DNA of 63,829 bases from Paraburkholderia caffeinitolerans (GCF_902859945.1 NZ_CADIKL010000048.1:1-63829); one strand, 5' to 3'. Shown: positions 8,138-16,597, numbered from the stretch's first letter. Numbers and translations are program-made. The notes: a model not told the origin generated them from the sequence alone.

Positions 8138-8320
8138 TTGGCCGGGGTCGCTGGGCGCGCGTGGGGCGTCCAGCGCCTCGCGACATCCCGCCTGACACTG
8201 CGCCGGAAACGGCTTATTAAGCGCGTGATGGGACCGGTTCAGTCCGGGCCGTCGCACAGCTGCGGCTCGCGCTTGCCGCGCGAGCCCGATATCGCCCGGA
8301 TTCGCACTTGGGATCAGGGG

Positions 8321-8337
8321 AGGCACGACTCTTGCAT
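8321..8337 (+). promoter_or_regulatory. sigma-54 (-24/-12) promoter of otsA
   Basis: AGGCACG-ACTC-TTGCAT matches the consensus TGGCACG-N4-TTGCA at all positions except the first T. The invariant GG (8322-8323) and GC (8334-8335) are exactly 10 bp apart. The predicted start is near 8347, about 44 nt before the otsA ATG. A sigma-54 activator gene lies at 6091-7476. Confidence 0.75.
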
Positions 8338-8390
8338 GAGTTGTCGATGCACCGTCCCCCGGACCCAACGAAACAGGAGGTACACCCGTA

Positions 8391-9833
8391 ATGGGCAGAC
8401 TGATCGTGGTATCGAATCGCGTTGCACCGACACAGGAAGGGCGTCCCGCAGCCGGAGGGCTGGCGGTCGGCGTTCTCGACGCGCTGAAGGAAACCGGCGG
8501 AGTCTGGTTCGGTTGGAGCGGCGAGACCGTGACGGAGCAGGCGGCCCCGGTCATCGAGCAGCAGGGCAGCGTCACGTACGCCACGGTCGGCCTCACCCGA
8601 CGCGACTACGACCAGTACTACAAAGGTTTCTCGAATACGACGCTCTGGCCCACCTTCCATTATCGCAACGACCTCGCGCGCTACGAGCGCCAGGAATACA
8701 GCGGCTATCTGCGCGTGAACGCGACGCTCGCGCGCCAGCTGCGGCCGCTGCTCCAGCCCGACGACATCATCTGGGTGCACGACTACCACCTGATTCCGTT
8801 CGCGCGCAGCCTGCGCGAGCTCGGTGTGAAGAACCCGATCGGCTTTTTCCTGCATATTCCCCTGCCGGTGCCGGAAGTGATGCGCTCGGTGCCGCCGCAC
8901 GAGGAGCTGATGCGCTTCATGTGCGACTACGACGTGGTGGGCCTCCAGACCGACGCCGACCGCCAGGCGTTCCTCGACTACGTCGAGCGCGGCGGCCATG
9001 GCACGTCGAGCGAGGACGGCATGGTCCACGCATGGGACCGCTTCCTGAAGGTGGGCACCTACCCGATCGGCATCTATCCCGAGGCGATCGCGAAGTCCGC
9101 CGAGCAGTTCACCGACCGCAAGCCGGTGAAGAGCCTGCGCGACGCGATGCGCGGGCGCAAGCTCATCATGAGCGTCGACCGGCTCGATTATTCGAAGGGG
9201 CTCGCCGAGCGCTTCCAGGCGTTCGAGCGCATGCTGCTGAACGGCCCGGGCTGGCATGGCCGCGTCTCGCTCCTGCAGATCGCGCCGCCCACGCGCTCCG
9301 ACGTGCAGACCTATCAGGCGATCCGCCGCAATCTCGAAGGCGAGGCGGGCCGCATCAATGGTCGTTTCGCGCAGCTCGACTGGACGCCGATCCAGTACCT
9401 GAACCGCAAGTACGAGCGCGATCTGCTGATGGCGCTGTTCCGCCAGGCGCAGGTGGGCTACGTGGCGCCGTTGCGCGACGGCATGAATCTGGTTGCGAAG
9501 GAGTACGTGGCATCGCAGAACCCCGATGATCCGGGCGTGCTGGTGCTTTCGCAGTTCGCGGGCGCGGCCGAGCAGTTGCCGGGCGCGCTTGTCGTGAATC
9601 CTTACGATCTGAACCAGACTGCCGAGGCGCTCGAGCGCGCGCTCTCGATGCCGCACGCGGAGCGCCGGTCGCGCTACGAGGACATGATGGCTTTGCTGCG
9701 CGAGAACAATCTTTCGGTGTGGCGCGACACCTTCCTCGCCGACTTGCGCAGCGTGGCGACGGCGGCTTCCATCACCGCGAAGGCGCGCAGCGCCGCGCCC
9801 GTGATAGCGGCTACGACGAGCAAGGCGAACTGA
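8391..9833 (+). CDS. otsA: alpha,alpha-trehalose-phosphate synthase (UDP-forming), OtsA
   Basis: GT20 glycosyltransferase that joins UDP-glucose and glucose-6-phosphate to trehalose-6-phosphate in the cytoplasm. The 480 residues match the family length. Visible motifs are RLIVVSNRVA at the N-terminus, the GGLAVGV glycine loop, the substrate-region HDYHLIPFA, FLHIPLPVPE, the nucleotide-sugar-region RLDYSKGL, and PLRDGMNLVAKEY. The start follows AGGAGG at 9 nt. No otsB phosphatase gene is beside it in this window. The sigma-54 promoter upstream suggests stress or nutrient-dependent expression. Trehalose is an osmoprotectant. Confidence 0.96.
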   Translation: MGRLIVVSNRVAPTQEGRPAAGGLAVGVLDALKETGGVWFGWSGETVTEQAAPVIEQQGSVTYATVGLTRRDYDQYYKGFSNTTLWPTFHYRNDLARYERQEYSGYLRVNATLARQLRPLLQPDDIIWVHDYHLIPFARSLRELGVKNPIGFFLHIPLPVPEVMRSVPPHEELMRFMCDYDVVGLQTDADRQAFLDYVERGGHGTSSEDGMVHAWDRFLKVGTYPIGIYPEAIAKSAEQFTDRKPVKSLRDAMRGRKLIMSVDRLDYSKGLAERFQAFERMLLNGPGWHGRVSLLQIAPPTRSDVQTYQAIRRNLEGEAGRINGRFAQLDWTPIQYLNRKYERDLLMALFRQAQVGYVAPLRDGMNLVAKEYVASQNPDDPGVLVLSQFAGAAEQLPGALVVNPYDLNQTAEALERALSMPHAERRSRYEDMMALLRENNLSVWRDTFLADLRSVATAASITAKARSAAPVIAATTSKAN

Positions 9834-9918
9834 GCGCGCCGACGGTGAGCATGGCGATTCGGGCACGGTCGGGCGCCGTGCTCGATGTCCCGCTGGCTTT
9901 CATCGGCAGCCGGCGTTT

Positions 9919-10476
9919 TCAGGCCCGCTGCGCACTCGCCTGGCCGTAGGGCGTGGGTGTTTGGGTCGGGTCGAAGTCTGCCCAGTGGCCGCCGTTCCAT
10001 TGCCCCGAGGCGCGTTCGAGATCATCGGCGCCGGCCTCGCGCAAAACTTCCGCAGCCGTTGCCTGATTCTCGGCGCTCACATGCACCGCGAGCAGCACGC
10101 CCGACTGGCGCGCTTCACGATGCACGCGCTCCTCGTGCTCGGCCCGGCGCTGCCAGCCCGCGCCGATGCGCGCGCCCAGCCACGCGCCCACGACCGCCGC
10201 GATCACGGTGGACGGCAGCGACGCCATGAGCAGCGCGCCGAACAGCGAGATGCCCACCACGGCGCCTGCAACCGCGCCCATGACGAGATTGCGTCGGTGA
10301 TGCGGCGGCCCGACGTCGACGTGCACGGGATGCGGTGTGTGGCGCGCGTGCATGCCGCGCGGATTGACGAAAAACAGGTTGACGTCTTCTTCGATGAAGC
10401 CGCGCGCGAACAGCTTTTCGGCCACGGCTTCGGCGGCGGGGAAGGTCGTGAACCGGCCAGCGACGATCAGAGACAT
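9919..10476 (-). CDS. glycine-zipper membrane protein, general-stress-like (hypothetical)
   Basis: Protein of 185 residues from an ATG preceded by AAAGGGGGA. The N-terminal 40 residues (SLIVAGRFTTFPAAEAVAEKL) resemble the start of the general-stress 17M/YflT-like fold, in which a ferredoxin-like half precedes a membrane hairpin. The centre has a Gly/Ala-rich hydrophobic hairpin (VMGAVAGAVVGISLFGALL), then VIAAVVGAWLGARIGAG, typical of glycine zippers. A second soluble half follows (GVLLAVHVSAENQATAAEVLREAGADDLERA). It is convergent with otsA. Role in stress is inferred only from fold resemblance. Confidence 0.7.
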   Translation of the reverse strand: MSLIVAGRFTTFPAAEAVAEKLFARGFIEEDVNLFFVNPRGMHARHTPHPVHVDVGPPHHRRNLVMGAVAGAVVGISLFGALLMASLPSTVIAAVVGAWLGARIGAGWQRRAEHEERVHREARQSGVLLAVHVSAENQATAAEVLREAGADDLERASGQWNGGHWADFDPTQTPTPYGQASAQRA

Positions 10477-10584
10477 GGGAATTCCCCCTTTGCAAGGTTG
10501 ACTCGCCTTGGGAGCGGCGCCGGGCCGTCGGCGGATGCCGGGGGCCGGACGCCATGGATTCATGTTAGTGCATGTTCGCGCGTG

Positions 10585-12027
10585 TTACTGACCCACGGCG
10601 GGCGTGCCGCGCCCCGGCACGAGCCGCAGCACGCTCACGACCGCCGCGAGGGCCGCGAAAGCGGTTGCCACATAGAGCGCCACGGTCGGCCCATGCTGCG
10701 GTGCGACACCGAAGATCAGCGCGACCAGCGCCGCGCCGAGCGTCTGGCCGGTGAGCCGCGCCGTGCCGAGCATGCCGCTCGCGCCGCCGCTGCGCTCGCG
10801 CGGCGCGGCAGAGAGAATCTGCCGGTTGTTGGGCGACTGGAAAATGCCGAAGCCCGCGCCGCACAACGCCATGCGCCAACTGATCTCGACGATGGTGGGC
10901 TGCGCGTGCAGCGTCGCGAGCGAGGCCAGCGAGACGAGCCCCAGCGCGAACAGCGCGAGCCCCACGCCGCCGAGCATGCCGGCCGGGTAGCGGTCGGAGA
11001 GCACGCCCGAGAGCGGCGCCGCGCCGATGATCACGAGCGGCCAGGGCGTCATGAGCAGGCCCGTCTGCACCTGCGAAAAACCGAAGGTCTCCTGCAGCAG
11101 GAACGGCAGCGCGACGAACGCGAGCATCTGCGCGCAGAACGAGCAGATCGAGGTGCCGATCGACAGCGCGAACACCGGATTGGCGAGCAGGTCGACGGGC
11201 AGCAGCGGTGCGGGCTGCGTGAGCTGGCGCCGCACGAAGAACCAGCCGACCACGATCGCCCCCGCGAATTCGAGCACGACCCACGCGCGGCCCTCGCCAT
11301 GGCCGAGGCCATCGACAGCGAAGATCAGAAGCCCGAACACGAGGGCGTTGAGCACGGCGCTCAGCAGGTCGTAGGGCGCGGGGTGCCGTTCGTTGACGGG
11401 CAGCGCGCGCAGGCCCAGCACGAGCGCGGCGATACCGATCGGCACATTGATCGCGAACAGCGACGGCCACGAAGCGATGGCGAGCACGCCCGAGGCAAGC
11501 GTTGGGCCGACCGCCGAGGCGATCGCTACCACCATCGCATTGATGGCGATGCCGCGCCCGAGCTGCGCGCGCGGATAAATCATGCGCACGAGCGCGGTGT
11601 TCACGCTCATGATGCCGGCGCCGCCGAAGCCCTGCACCGTGCGTGCGAACGCGAGCTCGGGCAGCGAGGTCGCGAGCGCGCAGCCTAGCGAGGCGATTGT
11701 GAAGAGCGCCATGCCCCACAGATAGACGCGCCGGTAGCCGATGCGGTCGCCGAGCGAGGCGAGCGGCAGCAGCGAGATCGTCACCGAGAGCTGATACGAG
11801 TTGACGATCCAGATCGAGCTCGCGGGGCTCGCATTGAGGTGGTGCGCGATGGTCGGCAGCGCGACGTTGGCGATCGCGCCGTCGAGCACCGCGAGCGTGA
11901 TGCCGAGCGCGACCACGAGGATCGCGTAATAGCGCTGCGGGAAGGGCAGCCCGGTCTCGAGGTCGTCGGAGGGATCGACGGGGTTGGCGGGATCGGCGCG
12001 CGAGGCGGCAAGCGTGGATGTGGGCAT
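10585..12027 (-). CDS. MFS drug-type exporter (DHA2-like)
   Basis: Inner-membrane proton-coupled antiporter of 480 residues with about 14 hydrophobic segments, the pattern of the DHA2 subfamily. The first span contains LDGAIANVALPTIA, a typical motif of this group (D in TM1). The loop 2-3 motif is present as GDRIGYRRVY, and the motif C region GPTLASG follows. Likely exports cationic drugs or dyes, but the substrate is not readable. No TolC or membrane-fusion partner is adjacent. ATG at 12027; upstream sequence gives no strong Shine-Dalgarno. Confidence 0.9.
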   Translation of the reverse strand: MPTSTLAASRADPANPVDPSDDLETGLPFPQRYYAILVVALGITLAVLDGAIANVALPTIAHHLNASPASSIWIVNSYQLSVTISLLPLASLGDRIGYRRVYLWGMALFTIASLGCALATSLPELAFARTVQGFGGAGIMSVNTALVRMIYPRAQLGRGIAINAMVVAIASAVGPTLASGVLAIASWPSLFAINVPIGIAALVLGLRALPVNERHPAPYDLLSAVLNALVFGLLIFAVDGLGHGEGRAWVVLEFAGAIVVGWFFVRRQLTQPAPLLPVDLLANPVFALSIGTSICSFCAQMLAFVALPFLLQETFGFSQVQTGLLMTPWPLVIIGAAPLSGVLSDRYPAGMLGGVGLALFALGLVSLASLATLHAQPTIVEISWRMALCGAGFGIFQSPNNRQILSAAPRERSGGASGMLGTARLTGQTLGAALVALIFGVAPQHGPTVALYVATAFAALAAVVSVLRLVPGRGTPAVGQ

Positions 12028-12155
12028 TGATGAGAAGGGCGGCGCGCGTCAAGCCTGCCGAGCGCCGCCGGGTGTGTTCGCTGGGTGTGTCCGTTGTGGT
12101 GCGCCTGGATGTACTGCATGCGGCCCGGCGCACGCGAGCCGCGATGACTTCAGCT

Positions 12156-12659
12156 TTACTTCAGCTCGTAGAGCCCGACCCAGGTGGTCGAGTCCATTTC
12201 GTTCAGGTGCGTCATGAAGCGGGCGACTGCGTTGGTGGTCTCCGGCGTGACCGGCAATTGCGCGACCTTCAGCGCATGAATGCGGAAGATGTAGCGGTGC
12301 GGCTTGTCTCCGCGCGGCGGCGCGGCGCCCCCGAAGCCGACCGTGCCGTAGTCGTTGCGCACCTGCACCGCGCCTTGCGGCAACAGGCTGCCATCGGCCT
12401 TGCCCGCGTTGAGCGCGAGCGAGCGCACGTCGGCCGGGATGTTGACGACCACCCAATGCCAGAAGCCGCTGCCCGTGGGCGCGTCCGGGTCGTAGAGCGT
12501 GAGCGCGAAGCTTTGCGTGTCGGCGGGCGGCGCGTCCCATTGCAAGGAGGGCGAAACATTGTCGCCATCGACGCCGAAGGCCCGATCGTCGAATTCCTGC
12601 GCCTTTGGCATGAAGCCGTTACTCGGAAAGTCATCGGACCAGAGTCGAAAATCAGCCAT
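12156..12659 (-). CDS. YbhB/YbcL-family (PEBP-like) protein
   Basis: Cytoplasmic protein of 167 residues of the phosphatidylethanolamine-binding/Raf-kinase-inhibitor fold. Family motifs are present: SPSLQWDAPPADTQSFALTL, the DPDAPTGSGFWHWVVVNIP ligand-site segment with the conserved Asp, Pro and His residues, and GTVGFGGAAPP followed by HRYIFRIHAL. It starts after GGAGGCAACCG. It is transcribed separately from the neighbouring pump. Bacterial members have no firmly established function. Confidence 0.93.
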   Translation of the reverse strand: MADFRLWSDDFPSNGFMPKAQEFDDRAFGVDGDNVSPSLQWDAPPADTQSFALTLYDPDAPTGSGFWHWVVVNIPADVRSLALNAGKADGSLLPQGAVQVRNDYGTVGFGGAAPPRGDKPHRYIFRIHALKVAQLPVTPETTNAVARFMTHLNEMDSTTWVGLYELK

Positions 12660-12814
12660 CGGTTGCCTCCTTCTCGTTCAATTCTGAAATGGATGCGCTG
12701 GGCGTCATACGTCGGGCGCCGCGCTGCCGGGAGCGTCGGCGGACGGTCCAGTTTATCACTGCGTGGCGTGGCGCTATGGCCGTGTGTCGGGCGTGTTTTA
12801 GCCGTGAGCGGGGC

Positions 12815-13264
12815 TCAGGCCCGCGCCTCGAACCAGCTGCTCGCGGGGTCTTCGAGCCAGAGCGCGAGCCGCTCGACGACCGCCTGCGGATCCTGTGTCG
12901 CGCCGCGTAGCGCGCATTCCCAGATCACGGCCACGCGCCAGCCCTGGGCCGCGAGCGCGGCGAGGGCTTTGGCGTCGTGGGTGCGGTTGCGCGCGATCTT
13001 GGCGCGCCAGAATTCCGGCCGCGTGGCCGGCCACTTGAAGAGCGCGCATTGATGCCCGTGCCAGAAGCAGCCATGCACGAACACCACGGCGCGATAACGG
13101 GGCAACACGATGTCGGGGCGCCCGGGCAGCTCGCGCACGTCGAGCCGAAAGCGAAAGCCGCGCCGGTGCAGCAGGCTGCGCACCAGCATTTCGGGCTTCG
13201 TGTTGCGTGCGCGGATGCCCGACATCATCCGGCTGCGCGTGGCGGTGTCGACGACGTCGACCAT
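12815..13264 (-). CDS. vsr: very-short-patch mismatch repair endonuclease Vsr
   Basis: Endonuclease that nicks beside T:G mismatches made by deamination of 5-methylcytosine. It is 149 residues, as expected. The N-terminal DTATRSRMMSGIRARNTKPE matches the Vsr start. The catalytic region FRLDVRELPGRPDIVLPRY and FVHGCFWHGHQC carry the conserved Asp, His and Cys residues. It lies 33 bp downstream of the cytosine methyltransferase gene on the same strand, the usual dcm-vsr order. Confidence 0.95.
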   Translation of the reverse strand: MVDVVDTATRSRMMSGIRARNTKPEMLVRSLLHRRGFRFRLDVRELPGRPDIVLPRYRAVVFVHGCFWHGHQCALFKWPATRPEFWRAKIARNRTHDAKALAALAAQGWRVAVIWECALRGATQDPQAVVERLALWLEDPASSWFEARA

Positions 13265-13297
13265 GGCGCGCCTGTTTCGGTTCGCCCGGGCCGGCGC

Positions 13298-14668
13298 TCA
13301 GGCCGGCGCGGTCGCGGGTTGGGACGCGGCCGGCGAGACGGGAGGCGATGCCGGCGACGAATCAGCGGACCCAGCCGCCGCGCGCGCCAGCGCCGCATCG
13401 AGATGCGGCATCATCGTGCGCGCCACTTCGCGCATCACCGGCATCACGACGCTATTGCCGAATTGCCGGTACGCCTGGGTGTCGCTCACCGGAATGCGGA
13501 AGGTGTCGGGAAAGCCCATCAGGCGCGCGCACTCGCGCGGCGTGAGGCGGCGCGGACGCAGGCCTTCGCCCTGATGCACGAGGATCTCGCTGCCATCCTT
13601 GTGATAGCGCGCGGAGAGCGTGCGCGTGACGCTTCCCGCAAACGCGAGGCCGTAGCCGAAGCCGTTGCCGGCTGCGCGGTGCTTTTCCGCGTATTGCTGC
13701 AGATAGGCCCAGAGCCCTGGCGTGAGGGTGTATTTCGGCTGGACCTGGCGCGCCGTGTGGTCGAAGAAGCGCTCTCCGTCCCATGGCAGGACGGGCTCGC
13801 TGCCGTCGGTGCGGTGCAGGATCGAACCGAGGCGCGGACCCTCCTCGGGCAGGCTGAGCGCATCCCACGTGAATGGTGTGGGCTCGCGAAAGCCGACGAT
13901 GATGATGCGTTCGCGATGCTGCGGCGTGAAATGGCGCCCGTCAATCACACGGTAGTGGACGTCGTAGCCGAGTTCGTCGCGCAGTACTTGCAGGATCACG
14001 TCGAAGGTGCGGCCGTGATCGTGCGAAAGGAGATTCTTGACGTTCTCGAGCAGGAAGGCGGCGGGCCGTTTCTCGGCGATGATGCGAGCGACGTCGAAGA
14101 ACAGCGTGCCTTGCGTCGTGCACTCGAAACCGTGCGGACGGCCAAGCGCGTTCTTCTTCGAAACGCCCGCGATCGAGAACGGCTGGCATGGAAATCCCGC
14201 GAGCAGCACGTCGTGGTCTGGCACCTCGGCGGCGGGAAATTCGACGATGTCACCCACGAACGCATGGCCTTCACCATCCGTCTGCGCGTAGTTTTCCAGA
14301 TAGGTTTTCTTCGAGAACGGATTCCACTCGCTTGTCATGACGCAGGTGCCGCCGTGCGCCTCGAAGCCCTTGCGAATGCCGCCGATGCCCGCGAACAGAT
14401 CGACGAAGCGAAAGCGCGCGGCGCGCCGAGTGGGCGATTTCGCGTTGGAGCCAGAGCCCGTTTCGGCGCTATGCAAAAGCTCGCGCAATGCGGCGTCGAG
14501 CATAGCGGGGCAAGGCGTCTCGCCTTTTTCCCACCGGCGCACGGTCTTGACGTCTTTGCCGACGTGGGCGGCGATCTGCTGCTGCGTGAAGCGCTGGCGT
14601 GCCTGCTGGAGCAGGTCTCGCGAATGGGCCGGGTGCACGAAGTCCTCTCTGGGTATTTTAGCGGACAT
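13298..14668 (-). CDS. dcm: DNA (cytosine-5) methyltransferase with N-terminal HTH
   Basis: C5-cytosine methyltransferase, 456 residues. An N-terminal HTH of about 55 residues (RFTQQQIAAHVGKDVKTVRRWEKGE) precedes the catalytic domain, as in the Dcm subfamily. Motif I is FVDLFAGIGGIRKGF (from residue 88), motif IV GFPCQPFS (158-165, catalytic Cys161), motif VI ENVKNL (from 208), motif VIII QHRERIIIVGF, and motif X GNSVVMPV near the C-terminus. The Ala/Pro-rich tail of about 25 residues is low complexity. No restriction endonuclease gene is adjacent, so it appears solitary, with vsr as repair partner. Target sequence cannot be read. Confidence 0.95.
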   Translation of the reverse strand: MSAKIPREDFVHPAHSRDLLQQARQRFTQQQIAAHVGKDVKTVRRWEKGETPCPAMLDAALRELLHSAETGSGSNAKSPTRRAARFRFVDLFAGIGGIRKGFEAHGGTCVMTSEWNPFSKKTYLENYAQTDGEGHAFVGDIVEFPAAEVPDHDVLLAGFPCQPFSIAGVSKKNALGRPHGFECTTQGTLFFDVARIIAEKRPAAFLLENVKNLLSHDHGRTFDVILQVLRDELGYDVHYRVIDGRHFTPQHRERIIIVGFREPTPFTWDALSLPEEGPRLGSILHRTDGSEPVLPWDGERFFDHTARQVQPKYTLTPGLWAYLQQYAEKHRAAGNGFGYGLAFAGSVTRTLSARYHKDGSEILVHQGEGLRPRRLTPRECARLMGFPDTFRIPVSDTQAYRQFGNSVVMPVMREVARTMMPHLDAALARAAAGSADSSPASPPVSPAASQPATAPA

Positions 14669-14732
14669 TATGTCCGATGGACGACCCTGACACCAGGACT
14701 TCCGCGCGTGGCGGACTAGAGACTAAACGCGA

Positions 14733-15038
14733 CTAGTGGCGGCCAGCACCGTTGCCGACGGCGCGCTTCGCAGTGGCCGCCACCGCCGCCGATGCGACGT
14801 TCAGTTCGTGCAGTGCGATCTGGAGCAGCAGGCTGTCGATATCGGCGAGCTGGCCTTTATTGACATGGCCGGTGTCGAGCAGCCGGTGCAGGCGCGTGCG
14901 CCAGTAGGATGGGGAGAGGATCGGACCGCCGAGGTCGCCCGAGAGCGAAAGCGGCATGACGCGCCGAATATGGGCGATATCCTGATCGAGGAGACCCGAC
15001 ATCAAGTGGCCGGGCGGGCGGGAGCGTAGCGTGTCCAT
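14733..15038 (-). CDS. hypothetical protein, 101 residues
   Basis: Small soluble protein with a mixed alpha-helical pattern (LLDQDIAHIRRVMPLSLSG, then WRTRLHRLLDTGHVNKGQLADIDSLLLQIA). No motif that I recognise. Neither the ATG at 15038 nor the in-frame ATG at 15002 has a clear Shine-Dalgarno, so the start is open. It is on the same strand as the gene at 15128-15412, with a hairpin between them. Confidence 0.6.
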   Translation of the reverse strand: MDTLRSRPPGHLMSGLLDQDIAHIRRVMPLSLSGDLGGPILSPSYWRTRLHRLLDTGHVNKGQLADIDSLLLQIALHELNVASAAVAATAKRAVGNGAGRH

Positions 15039-15057
15039 GCCCGGTGATTACGACAGT

Positions 15058-15081
15058 TCCGGCCCAGGCTTTAGGGCCGGA
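15058..15081. other. intergenic hairpin between two small genes
   Basis: TCCGGCCC (15058-15065) and GGGCCGGA (15074-15081) form a perfect 8-bp stem with an 8-nt loop. There is no adjacent T-tract on either strand, so it may be an attenuator or an mRNA-stability element rather than a terminator. Confidence 0.45.
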
Positions 15082-15127
15082 CGGCCCCATGTTTACCCGC
15101 AGTCGGACGTGGCTGCGGGCAGGCGGC

Positions 15128-15412
15128 TTATTCGGCCGGCGTGTCGGGCGTGTCAGGCGTGGGCGAGGGCCCTTGCGCAGCGGCTTCGAGGAAGCGGCGT
15201 GTGGCGTCGAACGAATTGAGCATCTGCTCGGGCCAGGGCGTTTGCAGCATCACGGCCTGATGATTCTCGAACGCCGACGACAGCAGCTTGACGAGTTCCG
15301 GCGAGCTCAGATGACGCAGCAGGACGCTCACGGCGATGGCGCTTGCCTGGCTGGCACCTGCGGTTTGCAGTTCGGAATGGGTGAGGGCGGCGAGTTGCTT
15401 GTTGATGTCCAT
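15128..15412 (-). CDS. hypothetical protein, 94 residues
   Basis: Soluble helical protein starting MDINKQLAALTHSELQ from an ATG preceded by CCAGGCAG. The frame runs further upstream through the tRNA gene, so the longer start at 15526 is rejected. The tail PSPTPDTPDTPAE is low complexity. The central part (AIAVSVLLRHLSSPELVKLLSSAFENHQAV) is amphipathic helix. No named family recognised. Its promoter probably lies between it and the tRNA. Confidence 0.65.
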   Translation of the reverse strand: MDINKQLAALTHSELQTAGASQASAIAVSVLLRHLSSPELVKLLSSAFENHQAVMLQTPWPEQMLNSFDATRRFLEAAAQGPSPTPDTPDTPAE

Positions 15413-15496
15413 GCGGGATCTGCCTGGAGTGAGGATGTTGCGAGTGTTGCGAGGTGGGCACGGGTGAGCGGCGAGGCGGGGATGGGTGCGGTCGGC

Positions 15497-15571
15497 TGGT
15501 CCCCCTGGCAGGAATCGAACCTGCATCTAGCGCTTAGGAGGCACTTGTTCTATCCATTGAACTACAGGGAG
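15497..15571 (-). tRNA. tRNA-Arg (anticodon CCU)
   Basis: 75 nt including an encoded CCA. Acceptor CTCCCTG pairs with CAGGGGG, with one U-G wobble. D-stem GTTC/GAAC. Anticodon stem AGTGC/GCGCT encloses loop CTCCTAA, giving anticodon CCU. T-arm GCAGG-TTCGATT-CCTGC is perfect. A minus-strand TATACT at 15674-15669 may be its -10 element. Confidence 0.96.
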
Positions 15572-15739
15572 CCGTCAAATCCGCTGCGGGGAGCACGAAT
15601 CCCCACTCCGCTGGATCGCCATGTTTCCCAAGTCACCCGTCATGGCGCGGAGTCTGTGCAGGCGCAAGAGTATAACAAACGCTACACACCTCGAAAACGT
15701 CGTCCCGCGCTATTCGCCGTGCGCCACTAGGCGTGCCCG

Positions 15740-15922
15740 TCAGAACTCCACGGCCACGAAGTCGGCCTTGCCCACGTCGCACAGCGGGCAGCGCCAGTCG
15801 TCGGGGATATCCGCGAAGCGCGTGCCTGCCGCGATGCCTTCGTCGGGCAGACCGTCTTCTTCGTTATAGACCCAGCCGCAGATCAGGCAGACCCAGCTCT
15901 TGTATTCGATCACTTCGCTCAC
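15740..15922 (-). CDS. rubredoxin
   Basis: Small one-iron electron carrier, 60 residues from a GTG preceded by AAAAGG. Two CxxC pairs bind iron: CLICGWVY near the N-terminus and CPLCDVGKADF near the C-terminus. Between them is the family pattern NEEDGLPDEGIAAGTRFADIPDDWRCP. The same frame continues upstream to 16147, through MVDKAVDKERW encoded by a triplicated motif. A longer start cannot be excluded, but rubredoxins normally begin close to the YKSW segment. The gene is expected to serve an oxygenase or oxidative-stress reductase located elsewhere. Confidence 0.93.
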   Translation of the reverse strand: MSEVIEYKSWVCLICGWVYNEEDGLPDEGIAAGTRFADIPDDWRCPLCDVGKADFVAVEF

Positions 15923-15968
15923 AACACACACCTTTTCGTTCGGGTTCGACGCGGTTTTGCACGCCGGT

Positions 15969-16005
15969 TTTGTCCACCGCTCTTTGTCCACCGCTTTGTC
16001 CACCA
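15969..16005. repeat. triplicated TTTGTCCACC motif upstream of rubredoxin
   Basis: TTTGTCCACCGC at 15969-15980, again at 15983-15994, and TTTGTCCACCA at 15995-16005. All are in the same orientation, 14 and 12 bp apart. They lie about 47-83 bp upstream of the chosen rubredoxin start. They could be operator sites or, less likely, coding repeats of an N-terminal extension. Confidence 0.6.
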
Positions 16006-16183
16006 TATGGCCCCGTGAACCCCCGTATCGCTTGCCGGGGCGGGGTGGTCGGCGACCCGCGATGTTACCGGAAACGACGCACCCGCGCCGCGGGGCGTGG
16101 TTCTTGCGGTGTATGCTGGGACGCGGGCGCATCGCGCCGCAACCCACTGATCACCCCACCGAGCAATCCCACAGGAGCGAACA

Positions 16184-16597
16184 ATGACCAGAAGGACATG
16201 GCTGGCCGGCGCAGCGCTGATGGCTTCGACGACGGCACTCGTCGCGATGAGCAGCGTCGCGCGCGCCGAGGGCGTCTACTTCGTCGAGCCCAAGAACGAC
16301 GCGACGGTGAGCAACCCGGTGCACGTGAAATTCGGTATCGATGGCATGACGGTTGCGCCCGCCGGCACGACCACGCCCAACACCGGGCACCACCATCTGC
16401 TGATCGACGGCGCGGCGCTCCCGCAAGGCACGGTCGTGCCGGCCAACGAGAAGTCGATCCACTACGGCAAAGGCCAGACCGAAGCCGACGTCACGCTGCC
16501 GCCCGGCGACCACACGCTCACGGCGCAATTCGCCAACGGCGCGCATCAGTCGTATGGCCCCGAGTGGAGCCAGACGATCACGGTTCATGTGAAGTAG
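16184..16597 (+). CDS. DUF4399 secreted protein
   Basis: Exported protein of 137 residues. The signal peptide MTRRTWLAGAALMASTTALV ends near SVARAEG, with AxA cleavage before EGVYFVEP. The mature part shows the DUF4399 pattern: YFVEPKNDATVSNPVHVKFG, GHHHLLIDG with a His cluster, HYGKGQTEADVTLPPGDHTL and a final TVHVK strand. The His-rich loop suggests metal binding (inference). The Shine-Dalgarno is ACAGGAG. It is divergent from rubredoxin. Physiological role unknown. Confidence 0.9.
   Translation: MTRRTWLAGAALMASTTALVAMSSVARAEGVYFVEPKNDATVSNPVHVKFGIDGMTVAPAGTTTPNTGHHHLLIDGAALPQGTVVPANEKSIHYGKGQTEADVTLPPGDHTLTAQFANGAHQSYGPEWSQTITVHVK

Noticed and set aside
15355..15373. TGGCACCTGCGGTTTGCA as a sigma-54 promoter
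   Set aside because: It is inside a gene on the other strand, and GG to GC is 12 bp apart.
15417..15526. Upstream extension of the 94-residue protein to 15526
   Set aside because: It would run into the tRNA-Arg gene; the internal ATG at 15412 is more plausible.
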